64,000 nucleotides of DNA, taken from the NCBI RefSeq assembly GCF_010669125.1, contig NZ_CP048630.1:3716001-3780000 (forward strand), given 5' to 3'. This document shows positions 8,964 through 16,678 of this stretch, piece by piece (position 1 is the stretch's first letter; each line of letters starts with the position of its first letter). The DNA is from Ancylobacter pratisalsi. GTDB taxonomy: Bacteria > Pseudomonadota > Alphaproteobacteria > Rhizobiales > Xanthobacteraceae. The notes under the pieces are model-generated. The model was not told the DNA's origin. It worked only from the letters and a program-made list of their open reading frames with translations, and made no database searches. The translations under genes and the position numbers were made by a program.

Positions 8964-11105
8964 TCATTCGGCGGCGATGAGGTGACGCTCGTCGTCTTCG
9001 CCATCGGCCGGCGATTCCGTTTCTTCGTCGGCGCTGAGGAAGTCGGGCAGCTCGGCGCCCTCGGTTTTGCCATCGCCGTCCGCGTCCGGTGCCGGATCGC
9101 CGTCGACACCGGCAAGTCGAAGCGGCTCGGGCAGCCAGCCGCTGTCGGCCAAGAGACGCTCGGCCTCCTTGGCCATGTCGCCCTTTTTCAGATGACCGAT
9201 AAGCTCGGCCGCCCGCTCGCCGGCGCCTTCGCGGACAGCTTCGAGGATGCGCGGCTTGGTGACACGGTTGAGGTAGTTGCCGAAGGTTGGACGCCAGCCG
9301 GCTTCGACCAAGTCGAGCCCGGTCGCCCGCGTCAGCCGGTCGGCCTGCGAAAGCCTTTTGTCGAGGGCGTGCTGAGACACGCCGCCCGCGCTGTGCGGGT
9401 TTGGCCGCTCATAGAGCGCGTTCACGCCATAGCTGACGCAATGCGCCAGCAGAGCCATGCGGCTGGCGTCGTCGAGACCAGCGAGCCAGTCCCAAAGGGC
9501 GTCGTCGTCCTTCGGGATGTCACCGGCCCAGGCGTCGTGACGCTCCTGGACGGCCCGCGCGGAAGAGCTGTCTTTCAGCGCCTCGTCCTGAACCGGGAAG
9601 AAGATATGCTTCACCCCCGCTTCCATGGCGCCCGTGTACATGCGGGTCATGAAGTTGTCCGAGACGAGCTTGTGGAGAAGCGCCGTCATGGCAATGTGCG
9701 GATTCTCCGCCACCGCGTTGCGCAACGCGAGGGTGCGGTAGGCGGTCAGCTCGATCACGAGGCGTTCGGGCAAGGGCTTGATCCCGTCGTCCTCATCGTC
9801 GTCCGGTTCGACAGGCTGGCCGCCGATGGTGATGACGGCGCGCTGCACCGACGGGCTCGCGGTGCCATCGGATTCGATCTCCTTCTCCGATCCTTCCTCA
9901 CCATCGGTCCGGACTTGAGGCACATCCTCGGGCCGGACGAAGCCGCGATCGACCGAAAGCGATCCGTTGGCGTCGATGCTGACGAAGACACCGGCGATGG
10001 CGATGTCGGCCGGCTCGAAGTGCTCCGGGCGATCGTCGAACGCTACCAGAGCCGTCTCGATCTCGCCCATACGCTCGTCGACCTCATCGGGCAGCTCGTC
10101 GGCGTCCTGATATTCCGCTTCGAGCCTGGCCTGCTCGGCGGTGAGCGCATCAATGGTCGCCTGTTCCTCGGCCGACAGATCGATCGGCGCGCCGGAGACC
10201 TCGTGCAGGCCGCGTACCGCGTCGTAGGGGAAGCTGACCGCGACCTCGATCCACTTCCAGCCTTCGGCGGCGATAGCCTCGGCCTCTGCCTTCAACTTCT
10301 CGGCGACGAGGCGATCGAGAAGCCCGACGTCCTGCAGCCAACCGCCATCATCGGCCTGGAACAGGTCGCGCATGATGATGCCGCCGGCCGCCTCATAGGT
10401 GTCGATGCCGAGGAAGGCGGCACGCTTGTCGGACGCGCGCACCGCGGTCTCGGTCAGCATGCGCCGGATCTGATAGGGTTCCTTTGACCAGGAGTCCTTG
10501 ATCGCGTCCCAGACCTGGGTCTGACGCTCGTGATCTTGTGAGACGGTGAAGGCCATGAGCTGCTCCAGCGCCATGCCGTCGTCGGCATAGACGTCGTGGA
10601 GGACCGGTGAGACGGTTGCGAGGCGTAGCCGCTGTTTGACCACGTTGACGGGCACGAAGAACGCCGCGGCGATCTCTTCCTCGGTCATGCCCTTGGTCAG
10701 CATGTCGTGGAAGGCGCGAAACTGATCGAGCGGATGGAGCGGCGCGCGCTCGATGTTCTCGGCGAGCGACACTTCCTCGGGAAGGATGACGCCGTCGCGA
10801 TCGCGGACCACGCAGGGCACGGGTGCGACCTTGGCGAGACGCTTCTGCTTCACCAGCAATTCGAGTGCGCGGAAGCGGCGGCCGCCGGCGGGCACCTCGA
10901 ACATGCCGGTCTCGTTGCCTTCGGCGTCAACGACGGGGAAGACGCTGAGGCTCTGGATCAGGCCGCGCCGGGCGATCGAGGCTGCGAGGTCCTCGATCGA
11001 GACGCCGGCCTTCACCCGCCGGACGTTGGACTGGCTGAGCACCAGCCTGTTGAAGGGGATGTCGCGCGAGGACGACAGGACGATCTTCTGAACAGCAGTA
11101 GCCAT
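8964..11105 (-). CDS. ParB/Srx-domain protein, 713 aa
   Basis: This is a large ParB-like protein. The N-terminal ParB/Srx CTPase-nuclease fold (about residues 10-125) shows the QSNVRR segment, the phosphate-binding box GGRRFRA (74-80) and ENIER (116-120). An HTH-like KorB/ParB segment follows (EEEIAAAFFVPVNVVKQRL). The remaining 500 residues include an acidic stretch and are family-specific. Large ParB proteins of this kind sit next to DUF932 and strawberry-notch genes on alphaproteobacterial plasmids and ICEs. There is no parA beside it, so classical partitioning is unlikely. The start ATG 11105 has GGAG nine bases upstream, within a structured leader shared with the DUF932 gene. Confidence 0.9.
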   Translation of the reverse strand: MATAVQKIVLSSSRDIPFNRLVLSQSNVRRVKAGVSIEDLAASIARRGLIQSLSVFPVVDAEGNETGMFEVPAGGRRFRALELLVKQKRLAKVAPVPCVVRDRDGVILPEEVSLAENIERAPLHPLDQFRAFHDMLTKGMTEEEIAAAFFVPVNVVKQRLRLATVSPVLHDVYADDGMALEQLMAFTVSQDHERQTQVWDAIKDSWSKEPYQIRRMLTETAVRASDKRAAFLGIDTYEAAGGIIMRDLFQADDGGWLQDVGLLDRLVAEKLKAEAEAIAAEGWKWIEVAVSFPYDAVRGLHEVSGAPIDLSAEEQATIDALTAEQARLEAEYQDADELPDEVDERMGEIETALVAFDDRPEHFEPADIAIAGVFVSIDANGSLSVDRGFVRPEDVPQVRTDGEEGSEKEIESDGTASPSVQRAVITIGGQPVEPDDDEDDGIKPLPERLVIELTAYRTLALRNAVAENPHIAMTALLHKLVSDNFMTRMYTGAMEAGVKHIFFPVQDEALKDSSSARAVQERHDAWAGDIPKDDDALWDWLAGLDDASRMALLAHCVSYGVNALYERPNPHSAGGVSQHALDKRLSQADRLTRATGLDLVEAGWRPTFGNYLNRVTKPRILEAVREGAGERAAELIGHLKKGDMAKEAERLLADSGWLPEPLRLAGVDGDPAPDADGDGKTEGAELPDFLSADEETESPADGEDDERHLIAAE

Positions 11106-11114
11106 CGGGGATTA

Positions 11115-11163
11115 CTCCGCGACGGGCGGCCGAGAGACTCTCTCTCAACCTCCAACCCGTCAC
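11115..11163 (-). promoter_or_regulatory. Conserved hairpin leader before the parB-like gene
   Basis: This 49-base leader is homologous to that at 12484-12531. On the minus strand the outer arms GTGACGGG and CCCGTCGC pair, an inner GAGAGA/TCTCTC stem has a 3-base loop, and the Shine-Dalgarno GGAG follows the outer stem directly, nine bases before ATG. The differences from the other copy are mostly compensated in the stems, which suggests a structured RNA element. Confidence 0.6.
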
Positions 11164-11280
11164 GGAGCGAAGCGCCGCCCTCTTCCTCTAAAGGGGGCAG
11201 CGCCACGGACCGGCAAACCAGAAAGGCACGGAAGCGCAAAGCCGGAGACACGGACAACCGCATCCCCGGCTTCGCGGAAA

Positions 11281-12474
11281 TCAGGCAGCTCGATCGAGCA
11301 GCTTCTTGGCCTTGCCCTCCATGTCGAGGCGGGCGTCCTGATGCGGCTTGTCGCGCGCGACGGCAGTGATGCCCTGCACGAAATCGAAGATGGACTCAGG
11401 CGGGCTACCTTCCTCCGCCAGCACCGTGTCGATGATCTTGCCGGTCTCGGCCTTGGAGAAGCCGCGACGACGCAGGAAGTCAGTGCGGTCTTCGTCCGTC
11501 CTGGCGACAATCCGCTCGCGGGCCGCCCTGATGCCGTTGACGAACGGCAGGGGCGAGGAGTTCGCGAAGTTCAGCAGCGCCGGGGCTGCCTCGTGGGCGA
11601 AGCGATTGGCGGCATATTTGGAGTGGCGGATGGTGATTTCCTCGAAATCCTCCACGCCCCACAAATTGCGATTCTGGCAGACCGCGCGCAGATAGAAGCT
11701 CGCCATGCCGAGCGTCTTGGCGCCGACCTCGGAATTCCAGCAATAGAAGCCCCGGAAATAGAGATCCGGCGAGCCATCGGGAAGGCGGCCGGCCTCAATC
11801 GGGTTCAGGTCGTCGACCAGGAACAGGAAGACATCGCGATCGGAGGCATAGAGCGTCGTCGTGTCCTTGGTGATGTCGACGCGCGGATTGTAGATGCCGG
11901 TCGACCAGTCGAGCACGCCCGGCACTTTCCAGCGGGTGTCGCCCGTGCCGTTGCCGGCAATACACTGCACCGCCTCGACCAGTTCGTGATCGTAGATGCG
12001 GCCATAGTCCGGGCCAGTGACGGCACGCAGTTCGACACGGCCAGTATCGGTTTCGAGCGTCTTGATCTGCTCGGCCCGATTGGAGGTCAGGCCGTATTGC
12101 AGGTTGATGGCGGCAAGTGCGGCTGGGAGCTGCCGAAGATAGGCGGCGGGCGCTCCAACCAGGCTGGCGAGCTGTCCAAAGGACCAGTGTGTTGGCGCGG
12201 TGGCCGTGTCGGTGCCCGGCAGGATCAGCGCTAGCCGTTCCGGGTCGTTGCGGTTCGCCTCGACGTGGATGAGCGCGCTCTCCACCACCCGCGTCCGGCT
12301 GCGTTCGGTGCGGTCGCGGACCGTGTGGGCCAACTCGGAGAGGGACAGGTAGCGCTCGTCGGCCGGACGCGAGAACCACTCAGACGAGACGCGGCCGATC
12401 CGTTCGCCGCGGCTGACATCGACCTTGTAACCGCCGCTGGTGTCACGGCGCGCATCGAGAACTTGCATGTTCAT
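11281..12474 (-). CDS. DUF932 domain protein
   Basis: This 397-aa protein belongs to the DUF932/phage-plasmid-like family, found on plasmids, ICEs and phages with no established biochemical role. Family-typical segments include THWSFGQLASLVGAPAAYLR and the LYASDRDVFLFLVDD region. I chose ATG 12474 (MNMQVLDAR) because GGAG lies nine bases before it, exactly as in the homologous leader of the ParB gene. The upstream ATG at 12489 lies inside that leader. It is the first gene of the minus-strand plasmid/ICE block; 175 bases separate it from the ParB gene. Confidence 0.85.
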   Translation of the reverse strand: MNMQVLDARRDTSGGYKVDVSRGERIGRVSSEWFSRPADERYLSLSELAHTVRDRTERSRTRVVESALIHVEANRNDPERLALILPGTDTATAPTHWSFGQLASLVGAPAAYLRQLPAALAAINLQYGLTSNRAEQIKTLETDTGRVELRAVTGPDYGRIYDHELVEAVQCIAGNGTGDTRWKVPGVLDWSTGIYNPRVDITKDTTTLYASDRDVFLFLVDDLNPIEAGRLPDGSPDLYFRGFYCWNSEVGAKTLGMASFYLRAVCQNRNLWGVEDFEEITIRHSKYAANRFAHEAAPALLNFANSSPLPFVNGIRAARERIVARTDEDRTDFLRRRGFSKAETGKIIDTVLAEEGSPPESIFDFVQGITAVARDKPHQDARLDMEGKAKKLLDRAA

Positions 12475-12483
12475 GGGACCAAA

Positions 12484-12531
12484 CTCCATGACGGGCGTCG
12501 GAGACCTCTTCTCCAACCTTCAACCCGTCAC
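12484..12531 (-). promoter_or_regulatory. Conserved hairpin leader before the DUF932 gene
   Basis: This is the second copy of the leader seen at 11115-11163. The outer arms GTGACGGG/CCCGTCAT pair with G-U and U-A changes relative to the other copy. The inner stem is GGAGA/TCTCC with a 5-base loop. Then comes GGAG, nine bases before the chosen ATG. Confidence 0.6.
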
Positions 12532-12826
12532 GGGAAACAAGTCCACTCTCTCACTCTCAGCGGGGCGTTGCGGGGCAGCCGCCCCGCAGAAGGGGTCGGT
12601 CGAGACCAAGGCTCGGACGCAGGGGAAGGCTTTCCCCTCCCGGTGCGGATGTACAAGGTGACCCGGTGAGCAGTCGTCGCTGTTGGCTCAGGAGTCCGTT
12701 TGAGGCGAACGCGTTTCGTAGAGCGGCAACCTCTTCTACCTGGCACCTTTCCTCGCCATGCGAAAATGATACAAATCCTCGGACAGTAGGTCCTATGTTC
12801 CGAGCTTCCGTATCGTGCCGTCATCC
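12532..12826. other. Non-coding region with strong hairpins and an AbiEi-type operator
   Basis: No gene is seen. There is a perfect GCGGGGC/GCCCCGC hairpin at 12570-12587 and a GGGGAA/TTTCCCC hairpin near 12623-12638. Just before the AbiEi remnant lies an imperfect inverted repeat, CTCGGACA (12778-12785) and TGTTCCGAG (12796-12804), a likely autoregulatory operator. The 17 bases at 12767-12783 recur exactly at 33318-33334, upstream of another AbiEi copy. Confidence 0.5.
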
Positions 12827-13431
12827 ATGTCCCAACGCCAGATTGCCCATACCGTGCTGACCGCGCGCGGAATTTCGCGCCTGGCAGAGCTGCGCGAGGC
12901 CGGCGTAACAGCCGCCACCATGAGCCGCATGGAACGGGACGGCGAGGTGCTTCGACTCGCGCGCGGACTTTATCAACTTTCCGACGCGCCCCTCGATGTT
13001 CACCATAGTCTCGCAGAGACGGCCAAACGGGTTCCCAAGGGCGTCGTTTGCCTCGTTTCGGCCCTGGCTTTTCATGGTCTGACGGATCAGCTGCCGAGGC
13101 AGGTTTGGCTCGCCGTGGGCCAGAAGGACTGGCCCCGAGACCCGAAGGCACGCCCATTCGGCTGGTACGTTTCACAGATCGTCTTCTGACGGAGGGGGTT
13201 GAGACCCACCCTGTCGAGAGGGTGCCCGTGAAGGTTTTCGGCGTCGCAAAGACGATCGCCGATTGCTTCCGATATCGAAACAAGATTGGCCTGTCGGTGG
13301 CGATCGAAGGCCTGCAGGAAGCGCTGCGTCAGCGCATGACGACGCCAAGCGAAATTGCCAGCCAGGCCGAGCGAGGAACGGTCGCCACGGTCATTCGGCC
13401 CTATCTCGAGGCACTGACCGCCAATGAATAA
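12827..13431 (+). pseudogene. AbiEi-family antitoxin, frameshifted
   Basis: This is a type IV toxin-antitoxin antitoxin or regulator with an N-terminal winged helix. The first part (ATG 12827) reads through SRLAELREAGVTAATMSRME and LARGLYQL to AVGQKDW. The family-typical continuation (PEGTPIRLVRF, then VFGVAKTIADCFRYRNKIG to the stop at 13431) is in another frame. One G appears lost in the TGGCCCC run near 13131, so the protein is split. ATG 12827 is preferred over the GTG at 12815. The gene overlaps the start of a toxin remnant by eight bases, as in abiE operons. It belongs to a different subgroup from the AbiEi at 35.7-36.6 kb. Confidence 0.8.
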
Positions 13432-13519
13432 GGAGATCGAGAATATCGGCTCCTCAGTTCGCGCCCCGCCTTTCACAGATTGCCAAAATGAGGTGATGGT
13501 GGACCGGGCGGGCGCGGAC
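13424..13519 (+). pseudogene. AbiEii toxin remnant (N-terminal stub)
   Basis: From ATG 13424 the frame reads MNKEIENIGSSVRA and then loses the family pattern. Dropping one C restores RLSQIAKMR, the usual continuation of AbiEii/DUF1814 nucleotidyltransferase toxins. The next codon is a stop, and the remaining roughly 270 codons are absent, replaced by the hipB promoter region. Only a frameshifted stub of the toxin survives. Confidence 0.6.
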
Positions 13520-13547
13520 TAGAATTCTTGACCTTGGAGCTAATTAG

Positions 13548-13589
13548 TCATATATGATGGTTTTATAGATGTTTTGCATCATATATGGA
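13548..13589 (+). promoter_or_regulatory. hipBA operator: inverted repeat
   Basis: A perfect inverted repeat, CATATATGATG (13549-13559) and CATCATATATG (13577-13587), is separated by 17 bases and lies immediately before hipB. HipB proteins repress their own operon by binding such palindromes, so this is the likely autoregulatory site. Confidence 0.7.
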
Positions 13590-13597
13590 TGATTGAG

Positions 13598-13975
13598 ATG
13601 GGTTCTCCCAAGGCGAAGCCAGCACTGGAACGGCTGGGCCAGGATATCCGCAACGCGCGGCTGCGGCGTGGTATTGCCGTGGCGGATCTCGCCGTGCGTG
13701 CGGGAACCTCGCCAAGTTCCATCGCCCGCCTTGAACGGGGTGATCCGGGCGTTGCCATCGGAACGCTTGCCGACGTTCTCGTTGTGCTGGGCCTTCTGGA
13801 GCGGCTCGCTGACCTAGTCGATATCCGCAAGGACGATCTGGGGCTGGCGCTGGCAGCGGAGCACGGACCGCGCAGGGGCCGCTCCTTCGCGGCAAGGCTG
13901 AAAAAGCAGAAGGCTCAGACGGAGGAGACGCAGGATCGGCAGGACGTTGTGGACCCTGACGGGGCTTCCTTCTGA
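13598..13975 (+). CDS. HipB-like antitoxin (XRE family)
   Basis: This 125-aa protein has an XRE-type helix-turn-helix: LGQDIRNARLRRGIAVADLA followed by GTSPSSIARLERGDPG. The lysine-rich, disordered C-terminus is typical of HipB. It should bind and neutralise the HipA kinase encoded next and repress the operon through the palindrome just upstream. I chose ATG 13598, which has GGA eight bases upstream, over ATG 13589, which has no Shine-Dalgarno and overlaps the operator. The stop codon overlaps the hipA start (TGATG), so the two are translationally coupled. Confidence 0.85.
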   Translation: MGSPKAKPALERLGQDIRNARLRRGIAVADLAVRAGTSPSSIARLERGDPGVAIGTLADVLVVLGLLERLADLVDIRKDDLGLALAAEHGPRRGRSFAARLKKQKAQTEETQDRQDVVDPDGASF

Positions 13976-15207
13976 TGGCCGATTTCGTCGCCCATGTCGC
14001 GCTTGGCGAAGGCCGGACATCGGTGGGCCAGTTGCGTTTCACCCATACCGGGCCACGGCAATTCTCGACTTTCGCTTATGGCGCCGAATGGATCGAAAAC
14101 CCGCGCGCCTTCGCCATACAGCCCGATTTACCTCTTGAGGCCGGCCCATTTCACACCTCGGGGCAGCCCGGCAACATGCGCGACGCTTTGGCGGGCGTTT
14201 TCGCCGATGCGGCTCCGGACAGCTGGGGACGCCGGCTGCTCGAACGTGCCTATGGCAATGGTCTCAACGAATTCGAGTATCTGACGCTTTCCGACGATGC
14301 CTGCCGGCAAGGCGCGTTGCGCTTTCTCGATGACAAGGGCGAGGTTATTCGCGGCAAGGCGGCGGACGCCGTCCCGCGTCTGGTCGATCTCGAAACCATC
14401 ACGGCGATCGCGCGGGCCTATGAGCAAGGCAAGGAAATCTCGCCCGAGGAGATGAAGGCGCTGGCCGGCGCGGGCGGCTCCGGCGGCGCTCGACCCAAAG
14501 CCAATGTCAGGGACGGCGATGTGTTGTGGCTGGCGAAGTTCACCTCGGTCCACGATCAACAGCCGATCGAGCGCGTCGAGATCGCGACGCTGCGTCTGGC
14601 CGCGGCCTGCGGTATCCGCACGCCCGAAACACGGTTGGAACTGGCCGACACGCCGTTCCCGGTCGCGCTGATCCAGCGGTTCGACCGGCGTGGGGCCGCA
14701 CGGATTCCCTACATCTCCGCGCGCACTGCGCTCGGCAAGACAGGAGCAGAGCTTGGTTCCTATACCGAGATCGTCGATTTCATGCGGGCTTATTCACCTG
14801 ATCCTTTTGACGATTTCCGCGAACTCTACCGGCGCCTGATCTTCACGATCCTCGTGTCCAATAAAGACGATCACCTGAAGAATCACGGCTTCCTCTATGT
14901 GGGGGCGGGTCAGTGGCGCTTGTCGCCGGTGTTCGACGTGAACCCGGCGCCGGATCGCAACCCCCATCTTGAGACGGCGATCCTCGAGGGCGGGGCCCAT
15001 GATCGGTCGATCATCCTCGCACTGGAAGCCTGTGAATTCTTCGAGATTCCCGAGGCCGAGGCACGGGAGATGATCCGGACAACGGCGAAGCGCATTTCGG
15101 ACGGATGGCGGGAAGCCTTCAGGCAGGTTGGCGTTTCTGGCGCGCTGGCGCGTGACTATGAGGCCGCTTTCGTGGGCGATGAGATGCAAACAGCGAGCAG
15201 TCTTTAG
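13975..15207 (+). CDS. hipA: HipA-like serine/threonine kinase toxin
   Basis: This 410-aa protein has the full HipA kinase core. It shows a glycine-rich loop GAGGSGGAR (165-173), the ATP-binding lysine in LAKF (188), the catalytic NKDDHLKN (296-303) and the metal-binding FDVNP (320-324). HipA toxins phosphorylate glutamyl- or tryptophanyl-tRNA synthetase and cause dormancy; some relatives act in phage defence. Length and motifs indicate an intact toxin. It overlaps hipB. Its TAG stop forms the start of a second palindrome at 15205-15253. I infer function from family motifs only. Confidence 0.88.
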   Translation: MADFVAHVALGEGRTSVGQLRFTHTGPRQFSTFAYGAEWIENPRAFAIQPDLPLEAGPFHTSGQPGNMRDALAGVFADAAPDSWGRRLLERAYGNGLNEFEYLTLSDDACRQGALRFLDDKGEVIRGKAADAVPRLVDLETITAIARAYEQGKEISPEEMKALAGAGGSGGARPKANVRDGDVLWLAKFTSVHDQQPIERVEIATLRLAAACGIRTPETRLELADTPFPVALIQRFDRRGAARIPYISARTALGKTGAELGSYTEIVDFMRAYSPDPFDDFRELYRRLIFTILVSNKDDHLKNHGFLYVGAGQWRLSPVFDVNPAPDRNPHLETAILEGGAHDRSIILALEACEFFEIPEAEAREMIRTTAKRISDGWREAFRQVGVSGALARDYEAAFVGDEMQTASSL

Positions 15208-15253
15208 GTCATATTTGATCCGTAAATAGGTATTATATGTCAAATATGACCTA
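15205..15253 (+). promoter_or_regulatory. Inverted repeat at the 3' end of hipA
   Basis: Perfect 14-base arms, TAGGTCATATTTGA (15205-15218) and TCAAATATGACCTA (15240-15253), are separated by 21 bases. The CATAT-TGA core resembles the hipBA operator arms upstream of hipB. It may be a second HipB binding site or a weak AT-rich terminator; there is no T-tract. Confidence 0.45.
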
Positions 15254-15659
15254 TTTCATAAGGCCGTCGGAATGTCTAAGAGCCGCCTTTTTGCCTGGGC
15301 GATTGCACTTCCGAACAGCAGCATTGCATTAAAGCCCTTGCTGCATGCTCCCCGTCAAAGGCCGTGGGAAGCAGGCGGCCCAGACGAGTGGGAGTGTTCC
15401 ACGAAGGGCCGGCCACATCTTCGCGGAGACACAACGTTACCTCAAATGTCTGAAGTAGCTACCGTGAAGGCAATCGCATTCGTGCACTGTCATAAGAAGT
15501 GGCCAACGTATGCGTGCAACTGTTGATGCGGCGGAGCATTTTAGTGTTAAAAGGTTCGAGTAAATCGATCCCTACTGTCAACTAGTCTTCATGCAACCGG
15601 ACGCGGCGTAGATAAGCCATTCCATCGTGCATATCGGCGAAAATCCGAAAGAACGCTAA
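15254..15659. other. Non-coding gap between hipBA and the orphan nuclease-like gene
   Basis: An 84-codon plus-strand frame starts at 15272, but its composition and lack of recognisable motifs make it unlikely to be a gene. I see no tRNA or repeat. The promoter for the next gene should lie near the 3' end of this gap. Confidence 0.4.
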
Positions 15660-16295
15660 ATGGGTTTTGACGATGCGATGCGGACTGCCGCCCACTCTGC
15701 CGAGCAAGCTGTCTCGAGAGCGATGGCAAAATACCGCGACGGCCTCGTGACCGACGAGGACGACTTGACAGGTGTTCTGGTAGGCAGTCTCGATGCCGAA
15801 TTCTCCGCGAAAGGCGGAAGTGACATTGGCGGGCTCCAGTGGTCGAGCTCAATCTTGCGTCATCGCAAGGGGGTGGCTGCGGAGGAGAAGCGTATTGGCG
15901 CCGACATGATCATCCACGTCCGAGTCAACACGCCCATCCAGACATACTCGAAGGCGGTCCTCGTGCAGGCTAAGCGGCAAGAGCCAGGTGACCAGATGAG
16001 CGCTAAGGAACGAAATGAGCTGCTGGGACAATGCAAGAAGATGCTGGCGGTCACGCCCGCCGCGTTTGTCTTCGACTATGCCAAGGGCGAGATGCGATGC
16101 GCATCTGCGACGAAAATCGGCGGTTCCACCAACAACGATCTTCACGCCGCTTGCAATTGGACAGCCTACCGATTTTTCCTCGAACTCTTCCGCTGCCCAA
16201 TCGGCGACCCGCGGATCACGTCTGCCAAGGCTGCGGATCTTCCGGTTCCGATCGTACTGAAGCTAGCCGGAACGGGGGACCTCACACAGGAATAG
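15660..16295 (+). CDS. Orphan PD-(D/E)XK-like protein, 211 aa
   Basis: I do not recognise a named family. The protein has acidic TDEDDLTG (31-38), then EEKRIGADMIIHV (75-87) with the GAD aspartate at 82, and VQAKRQ (102-107). The pattern acid-x(n)-D-x(n)-(E/Q)xK matches the core of restriction-type PD-(D/E)XK folds such as Mrr-like enzymes, where Q replaces the usual acid. A C-terminal region follows with no further motif. It lies 383 bases before the SIR2 gene on the same strand, in a defence island, so a role in nucleic-acid cleavage is plausible. The nuclease call is inference from the short motif; without structure prediction it is not secure. Confidence 0.55.
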   Translation: MGFDDAMRTAAHSAEQAVSRAMAKYRDGLVTDEDDLTGVLVGSLDAEFSAKGGSDIGGLQWSSSILRHRKGVAAEEKRIGADMIIHVRVNTPIQTYSKAVLVQAKRQEPGDQMSAKERNELLGQCKKMLAVTPAAFVFDYAKGEMRCASATKIGGSTNNDLHAACNWTAYRFFLELFRCPIGDPRITSAKAADLPVPIVLKLAGTGDLTQE

Positions 16296-16678
16296 ACCGG
16301 CTCCGGCGCCTTAGATCCTCCCTAACCTCTTGAAATGTTGGCGAGTGCGCGTCGATAGCATTTGCTAAATTGGGGCGAGCCACCGAGAGCTTGGTGTGCG
16401 TCGGCAGAGGCGACGCATCCGCAACTGAAGGCCACACCTCAAGAGCCCGCCAATCTCATGATCGACATGGCTTCTTCGAAGACCTCGATGCCCAACGGCG
16501 TATCAAAGGAAGATAGGAGATACTGACCAATTCCGAAGTAGGCTGGCCTGTTTAACCGGCTTGGTATCAATCTGGAGCAATTGACGCACTCAGAAACCTC
16601 GAAATCACCTTCCTGTGCTGATAAAAGACCGTGACATTCGTTCGCTTCTGAGCCTGCTCTATATGAAAGTCCTATCCC
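16296..16678. other. Gap before the SIR2 gene
   Basis: No gene is seen. A possible -35 box TTGACG lies near 16580. A short plus-strand frame from ATG 16662 stops after 15 codons and is out of frame with the SIR2 gene. The minus-strand 184-codon frame across this gap overlaps the SIR2 coding region and has no recognisable motif. Confidence 0.4.

Noticed and set aside
8931..10487. 518-codon plus-strand open frame
   Set aside because: It is antisense to the ParB-like gene, which has a convincing start, motifs and terminator.
15272..15526. 84-codon plus-strand frame after hipA
   Set aside because: No motif, no convincing ribosome binding site, and irregular composition; left as non-coding.
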